A stretch of DNA of 64,000 nucleotides from Clonostachys chloroleuca (taxonomy: Eukaryota > Ascomycota > Sordariomycetes > Hypocreales > Bionectriaceae), in the NCBI GenBank assembly GCA_037952775.1, contig JBANAY010000003.1:13082001-13146000 (forward strand), in the 5' to 3' direction. Within the stretch, counting starts at the first letter, position 1. The number at the start of each line of letters is the position of its first letter. Shown here piece by piece: positions 1 to 11,189 of the stretch. The notes below the pieces were generated by a model, which searched no databases, was not told the DNA's origin, and saw only the letters and a list, made by a program, of their open reading frames with translations. The position numbers and the translations under genes were made by a program.

Positions 1-142
1 GCGCACAGGGTAAGTTCGGTTGGGTGGCCTAGCCCACAATAAAGATTTGCTGTTAGATAAATAAATGGCCGGGCTCTAGACCTCTACGAAAATAATTTTT
101 GCTTTTGTTAATATTTTATTCTGGGATCGTGAATACGCTGTG

Positions 143-262
143 TTATTCTACGGCTAGTTTGGCTCGTCTGAAGACCAGGATGGCCTCATTCAACTGATCA
201 AATGCGGAAGTGCCTGCCAAAACAATAAAACACACCAGATTCCTTGCGATTGTTGCCTTCAT
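143..262 (-). CDS. short ORF with signal-peptide-like N-terminus
   Basis: A 39-codon ATG ORF begins with MKATIARNLVCFIVLAG, a charged start followed by a hydrophobic stretch and small residues, which looks like a secretion signal. No recognisable domain follows before the stop. It could be the first exon of a small secreted protein or chance. No supporting intron structure was found. Confidence 0.15.
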   Translation of the reverse strand: MKATIARNLVCFIVLAGTSAFDQLNEAILVFRRAKLAVE

Positions 263-750
263 CTTGGTAGTTTGTATGTGTTGAATTTCTTGGCCGAGGC
301 TGCTGTCCAGCCACACTCTTCTGTAGGGTACAGCTGTGGTGTTGGCTGGTTGAATTTCCTTGACGGCACTCACTATTTCCAAGTTAAATAAATATTACTT
401 TGCCTTCTGAGAATTGCTAAGAAGAGGTACTAGTTCACTCTGATGGAACTTCGTTTTAACAAGAAACATAATGTGACTTATTCAAGGGTCTGAATTTTCC
501 TTGGCATGTCCTGCCACGGCCTTTGAGCATCACTCTATTATATATAAAAAGGTAACGTATGCCAGCGTTCGCTGAACAAGAATTGGATTTCACCAAGCCA
601 TCATCTTGAAACTGGAGAAACTCAAAAATGGAAAATCTACGAATGGTGATCTTCCCAGTGATTTCAGTTTTCTTCTAGTAAGGCTGCTCTCCTAGGATAT
701 ATACGAAAGATGGTTAGTCAATGATGTTGAAGAATGGATGTTGAGACTTA

Positions 751-1160
751 CTAATTGCCTTGAGGGGAGTAGCGGGCGACGACCCAAGTACCACAGTTGC
801 CGGTAGCCTTGGCCATACCGAGCTTGGTGGTCTTCTTCCAAACAACTTGAGCTGTTGACTGGATCAGATACGACTGTCCAACATACGGATGGAGAGGATC
901 ATTTTGGGCAATTGCTTACTGTAGTGGCTGTAGTTGGTCTCATCAATCACACCTCCAGTGTAATCAATCTTCTCGGAGTTGAAGGCGTTGACGGCGTTGA
1001 AGAAGGGATTGTCGGAGTCAGACTGCATATAAAGGTTCTCACCCATCAGATTGCACCAACTTTCCGATGGAAGCCAGGTGATCAGCCCATGACTAGACAT
1101 CAGATGCGAGATCTGCGTCCCAGACAAGACATACTGTTGAGTTGGTCGACCTTATTTCGC
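751..1160 (-). pseudogene. CAP/PR-1 (SCP/TAPS) domain pseudogene
   Basis: CAP-family proteins are secreted cysteine-rich proteins of the Pry1/PR-1 type that bind sterols or lipids. The family blocks are seen in order on the minus strand: VWDADLASDV, WADHLAS, GENLYMQ, FNAVNAF, then after a 68-bp intron (852-919, GTAAGC..AACAG) TQVVWKKTTKLG and VVARYSPQGN before the stop at 751. Splicing across that intron restores the TQVVW motif exactly. The frame is broken: an in-frame TAG at 1093-1095 sits where CAG is likely, one frameshift falls just before the GENLY block and another upstream near 1120-1135. The N-terminal signal region is missing. A decayed copy is the best reading. Confidence 0.72.
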
Positions 1161-1170
1161 TGGATATGAC

Positions 1171-2155
1171 ATGGCCAGTAGTAAAATCAGGTGCGAAAAC
1201 AATTTGCTTTGTAAGGACTTTAACCACATAATGTTGTTGCTGTTGCTGCTCGATATCGAGCATGTGTGGGCATGGATGAAGGCTTGGATTCAGAGGCGTT
1301 ATGTGAAGAGGCTGACCGGCTGTATGTTGTATGAAGCTATCATAAAGGCATGGGAAGTGGTTCCTAAGGGGTTCCTCTTAAAATTGGTTAATTCCATGCC
1401 AAGACGCTAGCGCAAGTTATCCGGGCACAAGGAGGATATACATTGTACTGAAGATACCTCTGACCCTGTTTCCTTGTGTACTCCCGGTCTCCACCCAGTC
1501 TCTGTTCCAACCCCCTGTTAAAAGGGGCGTCACCATGTGGGAGGAACAAACAAGGGTTGGAGTTTAAACAGGTCGGCCTGGCGACCCCGCACATCCTCTG
1601 ATTACAGGTCTGTCACTCATTTCGTAATTTTTCAGTTTCTTTGTACACTTATCCATGATCATTCCTCCTTCTCCAACGACCAAGTTTAATATTCATCTAC
1701 AGAATGATACACCAGTAATCATGGTCTAAACTCACTGTAAGGGGCCGAGAATTAGAATAATTTTGTATGCTGTTTGTGATATTATCCGGCCTGCAAGTTT
1801 AGTTCAGCAGAAAATTATCTGCATCAAAACTGACTGATAGAATTGATAAGCCAAAGTCAAAAACGCTGGAATTTGACTACACTTTTCGACCGCGGTAAGC
1901 AGTCAAATTTAGTACAAACACTTGGTTTTAGACACTAGTCTGCTCTATAACAATTGGCATTTGTTTGCTCTAACTTTATATACTTATTTAACACTTGGTG
2001 AGCCTCTAACAAAAGATCAAACCAGCCGCATAAATAGGGAGTCTGGCTGCCACAGCCTAGAGCCGCGCATTCATACCTAACGAAAGTCATGGACTCTGGA
2101 AAATATGCTTGGATTGGCACAGAATTACTGGCAAATTACGGCTGCGACATTCTCG
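1171..2155. other. intergenic stretch, no gene seen
   Basis: No ORF here has a recognisable family or a convincing exon chain on either strand. AT-rich patches occur near 1780-1990. Confidence 0.5.
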
Positions 2156-2183
2156 GTACACTTGGCTCAGTACACTTGGCTCA
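2156..2183 (+). repeat. 14-bp tandem duplication
   Basis: GTACACTTGGCTCA occurs twice head to tail with no spacer (2156-2169 and 2170-2183). Confidence 0.9.
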
Positions 2184-2217
2184 GCAGAAAATTGCTCCTT
2201 TCTCCAGGTTGTGGATA

Positions 2218-2318
2218 ATGCCTTGAGGAACGAAGTGACGAGAGGTCTTATGCCTTGAGGAACGAAGTGACGAGAGGTCTTATGCCTTGAGGAACGAAGT
2301 GACGAGAGGTCTTATGCC
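2218..2318 (+). repeat. 32-bp tandem repeat, three copies plus partial
   Basis: Three identical contiguous 32-bp units start at 2218, 2250 and 2282 (each begins ATGCCTTGAGGAACGAAG), followed by a 5-bp partial unit. The array lies about 365 bp beyond the 3' end of the Helitron helicase ORF and may be part of that element's terminal region; this link is inference. Confidence 0.93.
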
Positions 2319-2577
2319 GTTACCCCCGAACTTAGGCTTCACTCTAATTGGTTGAGCTTCTTCTCGCTTTCTGATTGGCGCAAATCCACCCCACCCTCGA
2401 TTTTTCCGATTTTTTCCCCCGCGCCTTTCTTATCCTTCCCCTTGATTGGTTGACTACCCTTCTGTGTCCTTTCAGCGCTCACTCTGCTTCGTTCTTCGTC
2501 GGGTGCTAGGCCTGGATGTAAATTGGTTCTTCTGCCTTGCAAAAATATACCTTTTTTCCCCGCACATAAATCTATAA

Positions 2578-2580
<3 letters not shown>

Positions 2581-2609
<29 letters not shown>
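2581..2609 (+). repeat. poly-A tract of 29 bp
   Basis: Twenty-nine A residues follow AACTT and are followed by an A/G-rich stretch. On the minus strand it lies in the trailer just after the Helitron helicase stop codon. Its true length is uncertain because homopolymers are error-prone. Confidence 0.9.
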
Positions 2610-2611
<2 letters not shown>

Positions 2612-2682
2612 AAAGGAAAAAAAAATTGTTGTCTCTTCCTACCTTTAGTCCTCTTTTAACTACTACTATTGTATGTGATGGC

Positions 2683-5441
2683 TCATTTCTCATTGAGGCG
2701 GCTCAGAGCCGTCCTGACAGTCTCCTCACTGAGCAGCTCGAGCCTTGCCTCCGCAGCTGCCATGTCGGCGGGGATTCTATTGCCGATTACATCTGTCTCA
2801 CGCGCTTTCGACACTAGCATAATGCCATCGAGCGACGTGCAGAGCGATAGCTGAACGTATAGGCTGTACGGATCGCACTGGCTTGCCACCATCTCACCAT
2901 TAATCCTCGTCGTCCTGGTCCCGCGCAATTCCAGCGCTACCCGGCCCAAAGTTCTCCCTTGGACTTTGTAGTCAGTGCACGCAAAAGCCGGCGTGCAGGG
3001 GAGCCCTCTCCGCGTGACGTCGTGATGCTGCCACGGCCGCTTCCGCTGGTATTCCACCTTCACACTCACCGGCATCAATAGGATCGTCCCGGGCGGCAGG
3101 CCGACGAAGTGGAAGTCCCGGGTCGTTTCCGCCGCCAGCAGGATCCCTGCTGGAGGCCCGTAGTGGATTATGGTATCGGCTGAGACCTGGTAACCCGGAA
3201 ATGCCTTGTCTACGATGACGTCCACGGCCGTGTAGCTAGCCCCATCGACGAGCTTCAGACCCTGGTGGGTGTTATTGTTGACGACGACGGGCATGCCCGG
3301 CACGAACAGGAAGACGGCCGGCACCGGGATTGCGCTGTCGTCGCCGTAGTTGAGGACCATGAGTGCCTCCTCCTCCGTCGGCTGACAGTCCTTCCACTTG
3401 TGATCCGATATGAAGATTCGCAGTGTTGCTTTGAGTTGCTGTTGGAAGGCTAGCGTTGCTTCCATGTTTAGGTTCCACCGGTTTCTGTTGAGCGGCGTCA
3501 CCACCGTGATGCCTGTCTCCCACGCAATTTGCCTACCTTCCTGGTAGCAGCGGGCGTTGAGGAGGTGGACATCCGACTGGTCCTGGATCCCGAGTCGGAT
3601 CCGCGTCAGCAGCCTTCGCAGCTCCGGGTCGCCGGCGGCGCGGACCTGCTCGTCCAAGATTATTACGTTAGTGAACTTCCTCCACAGGGAGTGTGCTTTG
3701 TCATGTTGGTGCCTCTGCTCCGCCCTGAAGGAATTCTGCTGCAACCACGAGGTAGCGGAGCTGGGGAGCAGGATCGACCTCTCCTGCACAGGGCGGAACT
3801 GGTGGAAGTCACCGCAGAAGAGGACGATGGGGATGCCTCCGAAGTCTTCTGTGGATCCTCGAAGCTTGCACAGCTGCTCGTTCACCACGTACAACGTCCG
3901 CGCGCCGAGCATGCTGACCTCATCTATGATGAGCAGATCCTTATCCTGCCAGTCCATCCGGGACCGTCCGTTGACATAACGACCGGATGAGCTGGAGGCC
4001 CCGACCCCGCTGACGCCCTTATCTTTGTCGGTGCCCGCGCGCGATGCGTCCTTGGAGAAGTTGCAAGCCGAGTGAATCGTGATACCGTTGATGCGAGCCG
4101 CCGCGGTCCCCGAGGTCGCCGTGACCAGCAGGCGATGTGAGACGCCCTTGCCGGCAAAGAGCTCGACGAGCGCCTCGATGACCCGCGACTTCCCCGTTCC
4201 GCCTTCGCCGCCGATAAACTGGCACAGCTGGGGAGCAGGTTGGCCATGTGTACTCTCGCCGCCGCGTATGAGGTCGAGCTGCTGGCAAAGGAGCAAGAAG
4301 GCGATCGACTGCTTGTGATTGAGCGTGAAGCGTTCAGCCAGCTGCCTTCCTGCTGCCAGGAAGGATGTCGACGGTCCCAACTGAACGCTAGCCGCGGGGC
4401 CGCGGTTAGGCATAGTCTCCTCAGCATCGGCAACGGAGAGCTGGACGTCCTGCTCCCCGAAACCGCTCAGAACAGCGTTCACGGATGCGTCTCGGCCGGC
4501 CGTATTGTGGTCAGTCGGGTCCTTGATGCCCTGAATGCCCTGGATCATCCTCTCCATCTCTCTCGATGCGCTAGTCTGTTGCGATTTAATGGACCTTAAC
4601 AGCCTCTGTGCTGGGACTTCGGATCCGGTGAACAGACCCCCAGGCAAGGTCACTGTTCTTGCTCCTTGCTCGGATGCTATCCGGGCACGCAGCTCGGCCG
4701 TTGAGCCCAGAGCGGCGTGTTGGAATCGGCAGAGCTTTTGCGTCATCGCCAAGAGCTTACTCGAGCCTGCCGTGATCTGGTTTGCTGCGCCGGCGCTCCT
4801 CAAGACGTCGATCAGCCGCGTAGTATCACCGGCGCTTCCGCAACAGTACATGGTTTGCACGTCTGCCTCGTCTCTACTACCACCACCGCCGTCACCACCA
4901 CCATCTCCCGCCTCCGCGACGCCGCTGTTGCGTCCGTCATCTCCAGAGCAGGCCGCCCACTGTTTGGCATCGCGCTTCGCATCTTCCGCTGACCGCTTCA
5001 GTAATTGGATGTTGTCGAGTGCGAACAAGAGCCTCCGGCTGAGGGCTGCCCTCTGCCTCGTCCATATGTCATTGATGTCGCCCAATGACTCGGATAGGAA
5101 GCACTCCCACGGCACGAACAGACCCAAGTGCTGCACCGCAGCCCTAGAGCTCAACAGTTAGTCGGGGGAAGGGGGAATGGGGAGGAGGAGGGCGGCTTGG
5201 TTTGGAGGGTTTGGCTTTCCAAATAGTATATGCCGTACGAACCTCCTGTGGCATGGTTCAACATCATCATCATCCTGAGAAAAGTCCATGCTTAGATATC
5301 CGTCCAGGCAGACCACGGCGTGTTTGCCTGGCCGGCGTAGACCCTGCACCCATTCGTCGGCGAAAGGCGCAGCGTCCGGGAATGGTATCTCACCCCATGC
5401 GCCGGCCAATGCCCCTGGATTGGCCCTGCGTTTCAGCGTTA
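2683..5441 (-). mobile_element. Helitron, 3' (helicase) fragment
   Basis: This minus-strand segment carries the end of the Rep-helicase gene of a fungal Helitron. It is near-identical, in inverted orientation, to plus-strand 29123-30742. Homology starts abruptly at 5441 (matching plus position 29123), so the 5' part with the HUH endonuclease is absent. The overlap ends at 3785 only because the other copy is cut there. I could not define a CTRR 3' terminus; the element probably runs past 2683 towards the poly-A tract or the 32-bp repeats. Confidence 0.85.
2683..5441 (-). CDS. Helitron Pif1-family helicase domain (5'-truncated)
   Basis: Pif1-like SF1B helicases unwind DNA during rolling-circle transposition. 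The long frame (2683-5143) holds Walker A GGEGGTGKS near 4190, Walker B LLIIDEVSM near 3930, motif III GDFHQFRPV near 3800, and the C-terminal VQGRTLG and CTSLDG motifs near 2950 and 2810. Upstream, 5243-5441 encodes the preceding block (LDGYLSMDF..). Joining over a GTTCGT..CTCTAG intron (5144-5242) keeps the frame as CHRR-AAVQHLG. The first in-frame codon of the long ORF is TTG, not a true start. About 886 codons are open with no stop, unlike the plus-strand copy. Without the Rep domain it cannot act as a complete transposase. Confidence 0.85.
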
Positions 5442-7179
5442 AATCTGTTACTTGAAAATACTCTAGAGGAGTCTTGTATGATCCTTATCTAGACTTATGG
5501 AAGATCGATCGCATCTTTTCGGTTGTTAGAGATGGAGAGGGGTGAAGGGGTCGAGAAATTTTTACTGGGGAGGTGGATTGATACTGCATGATCCGCTCGA
5601 GTCGTGTGGCGTACCTCAGAGTCAAAGGTCCTTAACCAGTGGTTAGTTAAGCGCTGAAGATAGGGTAAGTCTAGGTTGCGTGACCGAAACAATCTCGGGC
5701 GTCTGTTGACCATGCTGTGCCACGTATTGAGGGTAGCTTATCCCTTCATAACCTCGCCTCCCTCTCCCCCACCCTCCTCTCTTTCACCCATTGCCTCTCA
5801 TCTATTTACGCCGCTTGAATACCCATATGCGGTAGAGTCAGCAGACTACATGATGAACCGACGGTTAGAAACGCGTAGCCAATGGGCCCATATTGTTGCG
5901 TCTAGTTTGTCGTTATCCTGGTCATTGAAAGGATTCCGACTAACCTCCGCCACACTACGCCCCTACTAGTTGTGTTATAAATGGACACACCAATATGGTA
6001 AGGCAGACTCGTGAGGCTCTCTTTACCTCAGCGTGAGCCTCTATCCCTTACTGAGGCTTGCATCCAAACATTGCATCTTCATCTTGCATATCAAGGAATA
6101 GTGCACAACCTGCGCACCGATGCGATACAGCAGATCATGAGAAATACTTAAGCACTCGGTTGCTCATAAATGGACAATTTGAAGCTACAGTAGAAAAAGG
6201 AACCCATATGCAACTGCGTTGGGGAACTTACCACGATAGCTTCGTGATGACACGGCTTCCTTGTTTTTCCCTCCCAGTTCCAGTGGTACCAGGGTAAGAT
6301 CGTCCGCCCAGAGCCCCTATTATTGTTCGTTATAATAAAGAAACCTTGAGAGGACTTAGTGTTTGTTAAAAGGTTCCTTGGCCTCAGCCCAAGGCACCGT
6401 CGTCTAATATACATCCCCAAAATCCTACGAGATCCTACCGCTTTCAATTAACTTACTTCTATATTGGGAAGAGAGAACTCTCTTGTCTTCGTGTTCGTAC
6501 CATGACGACATCTGCATAACTTGTGAGGTCACATGGGATGATGATTGGTCTAGTGCTTCATTGCGACATTTCGGGGACGTGGCTTGGCTACCGGAAAGGA
6601 GAATGCCTGCCCGTATGATGTAACCAGATTCTAGGTATAAAAGCATTACAATCCCCTTTCATGACAGGGAAAAATGTACCCCTCAATCCTTTTTCTACAT
6701 TTTGCTAATTCCCAAGGCCAACCTCAACTACCAACCACTATGGCCCCCGAACCAGCCCTTGCCGACCTCCTCCATTCCATTGACTCGTTGAGATGGAACC
6801 TGATGAAGCTAGCTCTCTTTGGAAGAAAAACCGCAATATCTACAGCTAGAATTGAAACAGCAAGATCAATCTTTTTTTCCCTTTGGAAGGAATCGTTAAT
6901 GACATGTGGCTGGATGATCACAAGCGTCTGGAGCAATTAAACAGCTGCTACACGACCATGACTAGCTCGTCGAAAGTACCGTTCTTTGTAAGCTGCATGG
7001 TCATGGTTAACTACATAATGACTCACAGCTGGCCTGTCAACGGCACAGCTTTCCTTTGGAGGGGTTTCAGTCTCAAGAGCCACGTATGCCATGAATGTCA
7101 ATTTTAATATAAGCAACCCATCTCCTCCCGGAGAGAGAAAAACCTCAAGATACATCAACGCTATCACCATCAGTCTAAA
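5442..7179. other. intergenic stretch with pyrimidine-rich tract
   Basis: No supportable gene. A C/T-rich stretch (about 5753-5812) resembles a fungal promoter tract but leads to no clear ORF. Short ATG ORFs near 6674-6940 and 6883-7107 have no recognised domain. The last 60 bp before 7180 are the leader of the next gene. Confidence 0.4.
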
Positions 7180-8600
7180 ATGCAACTGAGATTTATTTTT
7201 TTCATCCTCGCGACTGCCTCCTCGGTACTTGCATCCCTAGACCGGCCGCTCTTTGTTGGTCTTGGGCTGCTGAAGAGTCGAATTCCGCCGTTCATCACCA
7301 ACTTAGAACATCCGTACGTCAAAGAACATCAACGTGCCATTGAAAGTCTCAGCGACCCCGGGCAATTTTTCTGCTACCCCGAGCCGCAGCTGCGAGCCCT
7401 TCTCCCGCCAATACCTGACGATATATTCAAGAAGCTGAGCCTTGACGACAACAAATGGGATCACACAGTCAATATCCTATCCGGCTTTCTGGATTGCCCT
7501 CCGGCAATGGAGGTGCTTGAAGAGCTGCAAGTAAAGATCTCTGCATCCCCTGGCAAATATGATCAACCTCCAGCAAAAGCCTTCCCCCTCTTTACCCGAC
7601 TATTCAAGGAAGCTGCACAGCTTAAGACTCTGGCTTGGATGGACCCGCATCCGGAATGGGATTCGTATAATACGACCTCGGCGTTGCATAAATACTTGAT
7701 AGACCAAAAGCTTGAACTTCCAAGCATCACTTCCTTGATTCTTGGTCCTAACGCGGAGTTTTTTGTGTCCGCGGCACCAAAACTACAGAAGATATCCTCA
7801 GCGCCGGATTTCGCGTGGTCGTGGAGCGGGTTCAATCATTTTTCCACGGATGAAAATGGGCCGGTGCGGCGACTTGTACGATCTCTGGGCTCAGCAAAGC
7901 AGTTGGAAGTCGTTGGTCTTGACTTTCCTTTTATTAAGGACTCAATTGTCGAACTTGTCAAGGCAGCCCCAGGAGTGAAGAGTCTGATGTTAGGGGATTT
8001 GAGTAACGAGGGTCGGCAGTATGGCGAAGCTGGCCGCGACAATTTCAAGGTAATGATATCTCCGCCTTCTCCTCCTCCCAGAAAGGAAAGGAGAACAGAG
8101 CCAAAGTCCAAGGCTGCAAGTGATAGCAATGATTGATGCTGACTTGAATCTAGGCCATTCTTTTGGAGCTGGCTAAGTTGGAGAGCCTGACTGTATTTTC
8201 CCTGCCTCACGTAAATTCACTAGGTACTAGCTCCTTTCCGGAATATGGTTTCAAGTGTGGTAATGCGTATTTTGGGCTTGAGGGAGTCAAGTTTGGACGG
8301 ATCGAAACTCTTCAGGATATCCGAACAAGAGAAGAAGCTGCTGATATCATTCTCCAATCACTCCCGCAACTCACAAAGCTTTGCATTGGGGAGTGTGCTG
8401 ACGTCAAAGCAGGCACGATCGTTCAATGGCCTTGGACTGGACGGCTTAAAGATTATGTATTGCAATACTGGCCCAGACATAATGGGATGGATTCGGAAGA
8501 TGACGTGAAGGAAGATCCAGATGGCCCTGTGCTCTACACGTGGGAAGAGGACGAGGAGTGGTTCCCGACGCCCACAGAGCACCGGATTGATGAACTATGA
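7180..8600 (+). CDS. secreted LRR-like protein, unknown function
   Basis: Two exons, 7180-8049 and 8154-8600, give 438 residues. The intron (8050-8153) has GTAATG at the donor, a CTGACTT branch site and ATCTAG at the acceptor, and splices in phase 0 (NFK then AILLELAKLE). Residues 1-18 (MQLRFIFFILATASSVLA) look like a cleavable signal peptide. The body has irregular leucine-rich segments (SITSLILGP, LEVVGLDF, VKSLMLGDL, LTKLCIGE), as in fungal F-box/LRR-superfamily hypothetical proteins, but no F-box was seen. The C-terminus is acidic (TWEEDEEWF). The frame is undamaged and codon use is balanced, so it is probably a real gene. Its function is unknown. Confidence 0.78.
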
Positions 8601-8801
8601 AACAGGGCTTGCTCGCTGTAGGCGAAGTTACATGCCAGAAGTTAGGAACTAAGTTGTTTATAACACATAGCCTTGCTTGATTGTCCACTCGTTAAATAAC
8701 CCTGCTATGACCAATTTATTCACTCTATGATACGAGCATTGCTGCAACATGCAATATCGCGAGAGCATGAGCAGCACGAGCGAAGCCGTTAATAGAAAGG
8801 C

Positions 8802-9357
8802 CTATAGATCTTTGCGAACTAACGAGGTCTTCCACCCACGGTTTTGTTTGAGCTCATACCAAAAGTTGCGGAACATCCACCCATCGAAGTCAATAATCTC
8901 CAAGCCCTCATCCATAATGAAGGCGCCTGCGTCAGTTGGCTTCCAGTCTGCGAGTCGTTAGTGGTTTTGATAGTGCTTAGAATGAGGAGAGATGGGGATT
9001 TAACATAGACTGTGATTGTGCTTTGTTAGTAGCTACTTCCAAAAGAGGGAGGGGAGAGGGGGTTGATCAACTTACAGTCATCCATGCCAAAGGTATGTCC
9101 CATTTCGTGCTGTATATAAGTCATAGGGCGAGTCTGAATCTCCTGGTCAAATATACTCTTTTGAATGCGCTGACCCCAGTCGCCGCCGGCACCGCCTCCA
9201 AAATCTTCCGAAGCCCATAGAGACTGGTCGTAGTGATAATCGGCACCGGCGGAGCATCCTGAGTAGTCGCCATCTTGGTGGAAGAATCGACCGCAGGCCG
9301 GTGCACATTGAGGGATCCCCTCAGAGTCAGTGTGCGTGTAGAACTGAATTCCGCCTA
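8802..9357 (-). pseudogene. 5'-truncated zinc metallopeptidase-like gene
   Basis: Exon 9076-9357 reads GGIQFYTHTDSEG, then YIQHEMGHTFGMDD, a HExxH zincin zinc-binding motif (9095-9109). An intron (8948-9075, GTAAGT..TCGCAG) joins to exon 8802-8947, which reads WKPTDAGAFIMDEG and FDGWMFRNFWYELK before TAG. This resembles fungal secreted HExxH proteins of the type annotated with lectin or cellulose-binding names. Upstream of about 9357 the coding signal stops where the NACHT pseudogene begins, so the signal peptide and N-terminal part are missing. The two-exon splice is my choice; a micro-exon variant cannot be excluded. Confidence 0.62.
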
Positions 9358-9361
9358 TTCA

Positions 9362-11189
9362 GCATGGAAAAAAGAGAAAAACTCTTTTCTATAGCTTAAC
9401 GGTATCCCCGAGTATAGCAAGACCGTCCTCAGTTCTACCATCATTACAGATCAACTCCTCTACCAAACCTAATCCTAAACTTCTCTATTTCTTCTTTAAT
9501 TTTAACAATATTGAGAAAAGGTCGATGGAGAACACTATCCGTTCACTTATTTTTCAGCTATATTCCAAGCACAGCATTCTTCGCAGCGAAGTCGATTCAG
9601 AATATTTTAGCTTTGGAAATGGAATGAGACAGCCAGATGCTCCAGCGCTAGATCAGCTCTTGCGACGTATAATGCAGAAAGTTGAGGAGCTTTATATTAT
9701 CCTTAATACCCTGGATGAATCTGAGAGACACAGCGGTTTATACTCATCAAAATTATTGCTGGATTGGATTAAGGATCTTCATGATGAATCGACCAATATA
9801 TATATACTCATCACCAGTCGACCCGAGCAGGATATCATAGCTTCTTTCAACAGCTAGGCCTATACTGATAAAATCATCTAACTCCAGAGTGAGTTAGTGA
9901 GCAACAATATTACTGCCTATACAAAGGCCAGGGTTGGCAAAATACCAAGGTGGAAGGAACGGCCAGATATCTAAGCACGTATTAAAACTACCCTCCTAGA
10001 AAAGGCGGATAGAATGTATATAGTCTACTGGTGTTTCATACTCTTACAGTTTCAGTTCTTCCATCTCCAATTCAGTAGCTAAATATTTTATAGGTTCCGT
10101 TGGGTCTTATACTAATTTGATATATTAGAGCAATATCTAGACCCGCTTTCTGTATGGAGAGAACTATAAAACCTCCCTGAGATGCTAGATACGATATATA
10201 TACAAATTTTATAACAGATAGATCTAAATTAACTAAGTACAGTGAAGCACCTTCTGTAATTTTTGACTTATAGCAAAAGGCCTCTGAAGCTTGAGGAAGC
10301 TGTTAATCTTATCGCTGTTGATCCATTAAGCCAGCCTGTATTTACTCCAGAAAATCAAATACTAATCCCCGAAGAAATCATCCAATACTGCTCCAGTTTA
10401 GTGGTTCTCGTATAAAAAAGTATAAGAGTTTATACTTATATACTGGAATAAGTAACTGAAATACAACTTGCTCACTTTTCAGTGAAGGAATACCTCTTGT
10501 TAGGCCGACTGGAGCCAGATTTAGCTGAAGGACTCGATGTAATTTCTGCAAAGGCTAATATTGTTGACGTTTGTCTCTCCTACCTGCTTACTATACATGA
10601 GTTATGCTCGCCACAAAAAGCAAGAGCAAAGTATTATCTGGCAGACTTTTCCGCACAGTACTGGATGAAGCATGCAAAGGACGTCGAGTCATCCTATAAA
10701 GCAATCGTACCGTCGGCTAAGGGATACTTTTTATGCCAAAATGCCTTCCAATTTGGATGTCAACTTGGTTATGAGCAAGGGCTTGAAGCGGACCAAGCTC
10801 TTTATTATGCATCTCTTTGGGGTTTACTTTATTCTTCTATTTTTCTCCTTCAGAAGGGCGCTGATGTTAATGCCCACGGTGGACGATATAGCAATGCTCT
10901 TCAGGCTGCTTCCACAAGAGGGTATCTAGAGATCGCTGAGTTGCTTATTCAGAACGGTGCTGATATTAATGCCGATGGTGGAATATATGGCAATACTCTT
11001 CAGGCTGCTTTAGAAAGAGGGCATCTAGAGATCGCTGAAATGCTTATTCAGAATGGCGCTGATATCAATGCCCAAGGTGGATATTATGGCAATGCTCTTC
11101 AGGCTGCTTTAGTAGCAGGGCATCTGGAGATCGCTGAAATGCTTATTCAGAAGGGCGCCAAACGAACGGACAGGCTATCGGATCAATAA
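9362..11189 (+). pseudogene. NACHT-ankyrin (NLR-like) pseudogene, RIP-like decay
   Basis: Fungal NLR-like proteins have a NACHT NTPase and C-terminal repeats and act in self/non-self recognition. Blocks appear in order: a decayed P-loop (9401-9424), LYFFFNFNN, SLIFQLYSK, ELYIILNTLDE (Walker B region), LITSRPEQD, LAHFSVKEYLL and, from about 10850, three to four ankyrin repeats of the GHLEIAEMLIQNGADIN type. A 78-bp intron (10016-10093, GTATAT..TTATAG) restores ADRM-FRWV in frame. From 9465 the reading frame is constant, yet stops occur at 9855, 9879, 9972, 10113, 10167, 10212, 10230, 10257, 10413 and 10449. Many sit where a glutamine codon is expected. The 708-bp C-terminal portion is open. 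Confidence 0.82.

Noticed and set aside
2218..2318. Possible CRISPR-like array
   Set aside because: The three units are directly contiguous with no spacers, and the host is a eukaryote.
3529..5161. Long plus-strand ORFs opposite the Helitron helicase
   Set aside because: They are antisense shadows of the GC-rich helicase frame, with Arg/Ser/Pro-rich text and no domain. The same shadows appear opposite the 29.4-30.7 kb copy.
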